A stretch of 6,923 nucleotides of DNA from Actinomycetes bacterium (lineage in GTDB: Bacteria; Actinomycetota; Acidimicrobiia; Acidimicrobiales; JAKAOS01), in NCBI GenBank assembly GCA_021790615.1, contig JAJYGW010000394.1, forward strand, positions 1-6,923, given 5' to 3'. A program made the translations under genes and the position numbers. Every line of letters begins with the position of its first letter. Position 1 is the stretch's first letter. Of the stretch, positions 5,898-6,923 are shown piece by piece. The notes beneath the pieces are model-generated. The model made no database searches, was not told the origin of the DNA, and saw nothing but the letters and a program-made list of their open reading frames with translations.

Positions 5898-5950
5898 CGC
5901 GCCCGGCGCGGCCAGGCGACCGCGGGCGAGCTGGCGGAGGTCGAGCTCTC

Positions 5951-5984
5951 GATGAGCACCGCCCCTCCATGAACCCCGCACCTC
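5951..5984 (+). repeat. 17-bp imperfect tandem duplication carrying start codons
   Basis: Units at 5951-5967 and 5968-5984 match at 13 of 17 positions. Each contains ATGA followed by a C-rich segment ending in CCTC. The next bases, from 5985, begin a third partial copy (GATGAAC) that holds the true MBL-gene start. The period of 17 is six codons minus one base, so each unit's ATG frame ends on the ATGA of the next. Confidence 0.75.
5952..5972 (+). CDS. Putative six-codon upstream ORF 1 (MSTAPP)
   Basis: ATG at 5952 reads six codons to TGA at 5970-5972, which overlaps the next ATG (5969-5971) as ATGA. A GGAGG at 5936-5940, 11 bases before the ATG, is the nearest ribosome-binding candidate. If translated it would pass ribosomes to the next frame by termination-reinitiation. 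No stable protein product is expected. It could be chance, since the evidence is only the arrangement. Confidence 0.3.
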   Translation: MSTAPP

Positions 5985-5989
5985 GATGA
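5969..5989 (+). CDS. Putative six-codon upstream ORF 2 (MNPAPR)
   Basis: ATG at 5969 reads six codons to TGA at 5987-5989, which overlaps the MBL-gene ATG (5986-5988) as ATGA. It has no Shine-Dalgarno sequence of its own and would depend on ribosomes finishing the first six-codon frame. It is a copy of the preceding unit, so the pair looks duplicated rather than independently evolved. Confidence 0.3.
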   Translation: MNPAPR

Positions 5990-6923
5990 ACGTCTTCTTC
6001 TTCGGATGCCGTGGCTCGACGCCGGTGTCGGGCGACGAGTACCGGCGCTACGGCACTGCGACCTCGTGCATCGGCATCGGGACCGGCGCCGCGGCCAGCT
6101 ACGCGGACGCGGCCGCTCACCAGGCGGCCCCGCGCCTCGTCCTCGACGCCGGTACCGGCTTCATCAACCTCGAGCGGGTGCTCGGTGGCGAGCCGTTCCG
6201 CGGGAGCGTCTGCATCACCCACCTCCACTGGGACCACACCCACGGGCTCCCGTTCCTCCGGGAGGCCTTCCTTCCGGGCCATCGCGTCGACGTCTACGTC
6301 CCCGGGCAGGGGGGCCCGGGCGACGCCGAGTCGGTCATGGGCCGTGCCTTCTCGCCCCCGCACTTCCCGGTGCCGATCGGCACACTCGGCGACTCCTGGT
6401 CGGTCACCGGGATCGAGCCGGGCACGAGAGAGCTTGAGGGTCTCAGCATCCGAGCCGAGGAGATCCCCCATAAGGGCAGCCGGACCTTCGGCTACCGCGT
6501 ATCGGACGGGACGTCGTCGCTCGCGTACCTCCCCGACCACAAGCCGCTCGCTCTCGGGCCCGGCCCGGAGGGCCTCGGCGAGTACCACCCCGCCGCGCTC
6601 GCGCTCGCCGCCGGCGTCGACCTGCTGGTGCACGACTCGCAGCACACGGCCGCGGAGCTGCCCGAGCTCGCGTACCTGGGCCACAGCGCGGTGGAGTACG
6701 TCGTCGGGCTCGGCATCGCCGCAGGTGCGAAGGCGGTCGCCCTCTTCCACCACGATCCCCACCGCACGGACGCGCAGATCGACGAGATCGTGTCGCAGCT
6801 CGGCGATCCCGGCGTGCGGGTGATCGCCGCCAGCGAGGGCATGGTGATCTCGCTGCCGCTCGGGGGCGACGGGGTCGACGGCACCGCCGTCAGCGACGCC
6901 ACCGCCGGCACGTCGGGGGGCGT
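5986..6923 (+). CDS. MBL-fold metal-dependent hydrolase, 3' end cut by window
   Basis: The frame is open for 312 codons to the right edge with no stop. Metallo-beta-lactamase signatures are clear: HLHWDH at 79-84, preceded by LVLDAGTG at 51-58 (Asp54); His162 in IPHKGS; Asp184 in YLPDH; and His255/His256 in FHHDP. The start, FFFGCRGSTP (4-13), resembles the opening strand of the RNase Z/PhnP-like and cyclic-nucleotide-phosphodiesterase-like branch (Lactamase_B_2 type). A metal-dependent phosphodiesterase acting on a small nucleotide or cyclic phosphate is the best guess; the substrate is unknown. ATG 5986 is secure: the nearest upstream in-frame stop is at 5953-5955 and no other start lies between. 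No Shine-Dalgarno sequence precedes it directly. The fold seems to end near residue 292, and a Gly/Ala/Asp/Thr-rich tail continues past the edge, either a disordered end or a linker to another domain. Confidence 0.92.
   Translation, partial: MNVFFFGCRGSTPVSGDEYRRYGTATSCIGIGTGAAASYADAAAHQAAPRLVLDAGTGFINLERVLGGEPFRGSVCITHLHWDHTHGLPFLREAFLPGHRVDVYVPGQGGPGDAESVMGRAFSPPHFPVPIGTLGDSWSVTGIEPGTRELEGLSIRAEEIPHKGSRTFGYRVSDGTSSLAYLPDHKPLALGPGPEGLGEYHPAALALAAGVDLLVHDSQHTAAELPELAYLGHSAVEYVVGLGIAAGAKAVALFHHDPHRTDAQIDEIVSQLGDPGVRVIAASEGMVISLPLGGDGVDGTAVSDATAGTSGG

Noticed and set aside
5644..6762. Minus-strand open frame of about 372 codons across the MBL gene and small membrane protein
   Set aside because: It has no recognisable domain and lies antisense to the HLHWDH-bearing MBL frame; its composition is typical of a GC-rich shadow frame.

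Overview
This is a GC-rich window (roughly 70% G+C by eye) that looks chromosomal. It probably comes from a high-GC actinobacterium, possibly an Acidimicrobiia-like lineage. That placement is inferred from base composition, TANNNT-type -10 boxes lying almost directly on start codons, and the style of the proteins; nothing here fixes the taxon. There is no transposase, integrase, CRISPR array, tRNA or rRNA.

Layout from left to right. Positions 1-201 hold no convincing gene, but carry degenerate 11-bp tandem repeats (core TGGACGACGGG) and a perfect 16-bp palindrome. A Nudix hydrolase runs leftward (744-202). Across a short divergent promoter region (745-815) the isoleucyl-tRNA synthetase gene ileS runs rightward (816-4034, 1072 aa). 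It converges, over about 100 bp of GC-rich low-complexity DNA, on a secreted S53 (sedolisin-type) serine-carboxyl peptidase running leftward (5598-4138). The peptidase leader is elaborate: an AT-rich -10-like box, two abutting perfect hairpins, then three exact tandem copies of a Shine-Dalgarno-containing 9-mer. Divergent from it is a tiny single-membrane-span protein (5760-5870). After an apparent hairpin comes a metallo-beta-lactamase-fold hydrolase that runs off the right edge (5986 to beyond 6923).

The genes do not form one recognisable pathway: a housekeeping synthetase, a nucleotide-type hydrolase, an exported protease and a putative phosphodiesterase. I found no complete novel multi-gene system. 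The most unusual signals are in translation initiation. One is the triple Shine-Dalgarno array before the peptidase. The other is a 17-bp tandem duplication before the MBL gene, which creates two six-codon upstream reading frames, each linked to the next frame by an ATGA stop/start overlap. The peptidase is itself odd: it has the full catalytic set, but no room for the usual large prodomain, and both aspartates usually expected at the calcium site appear replaced.
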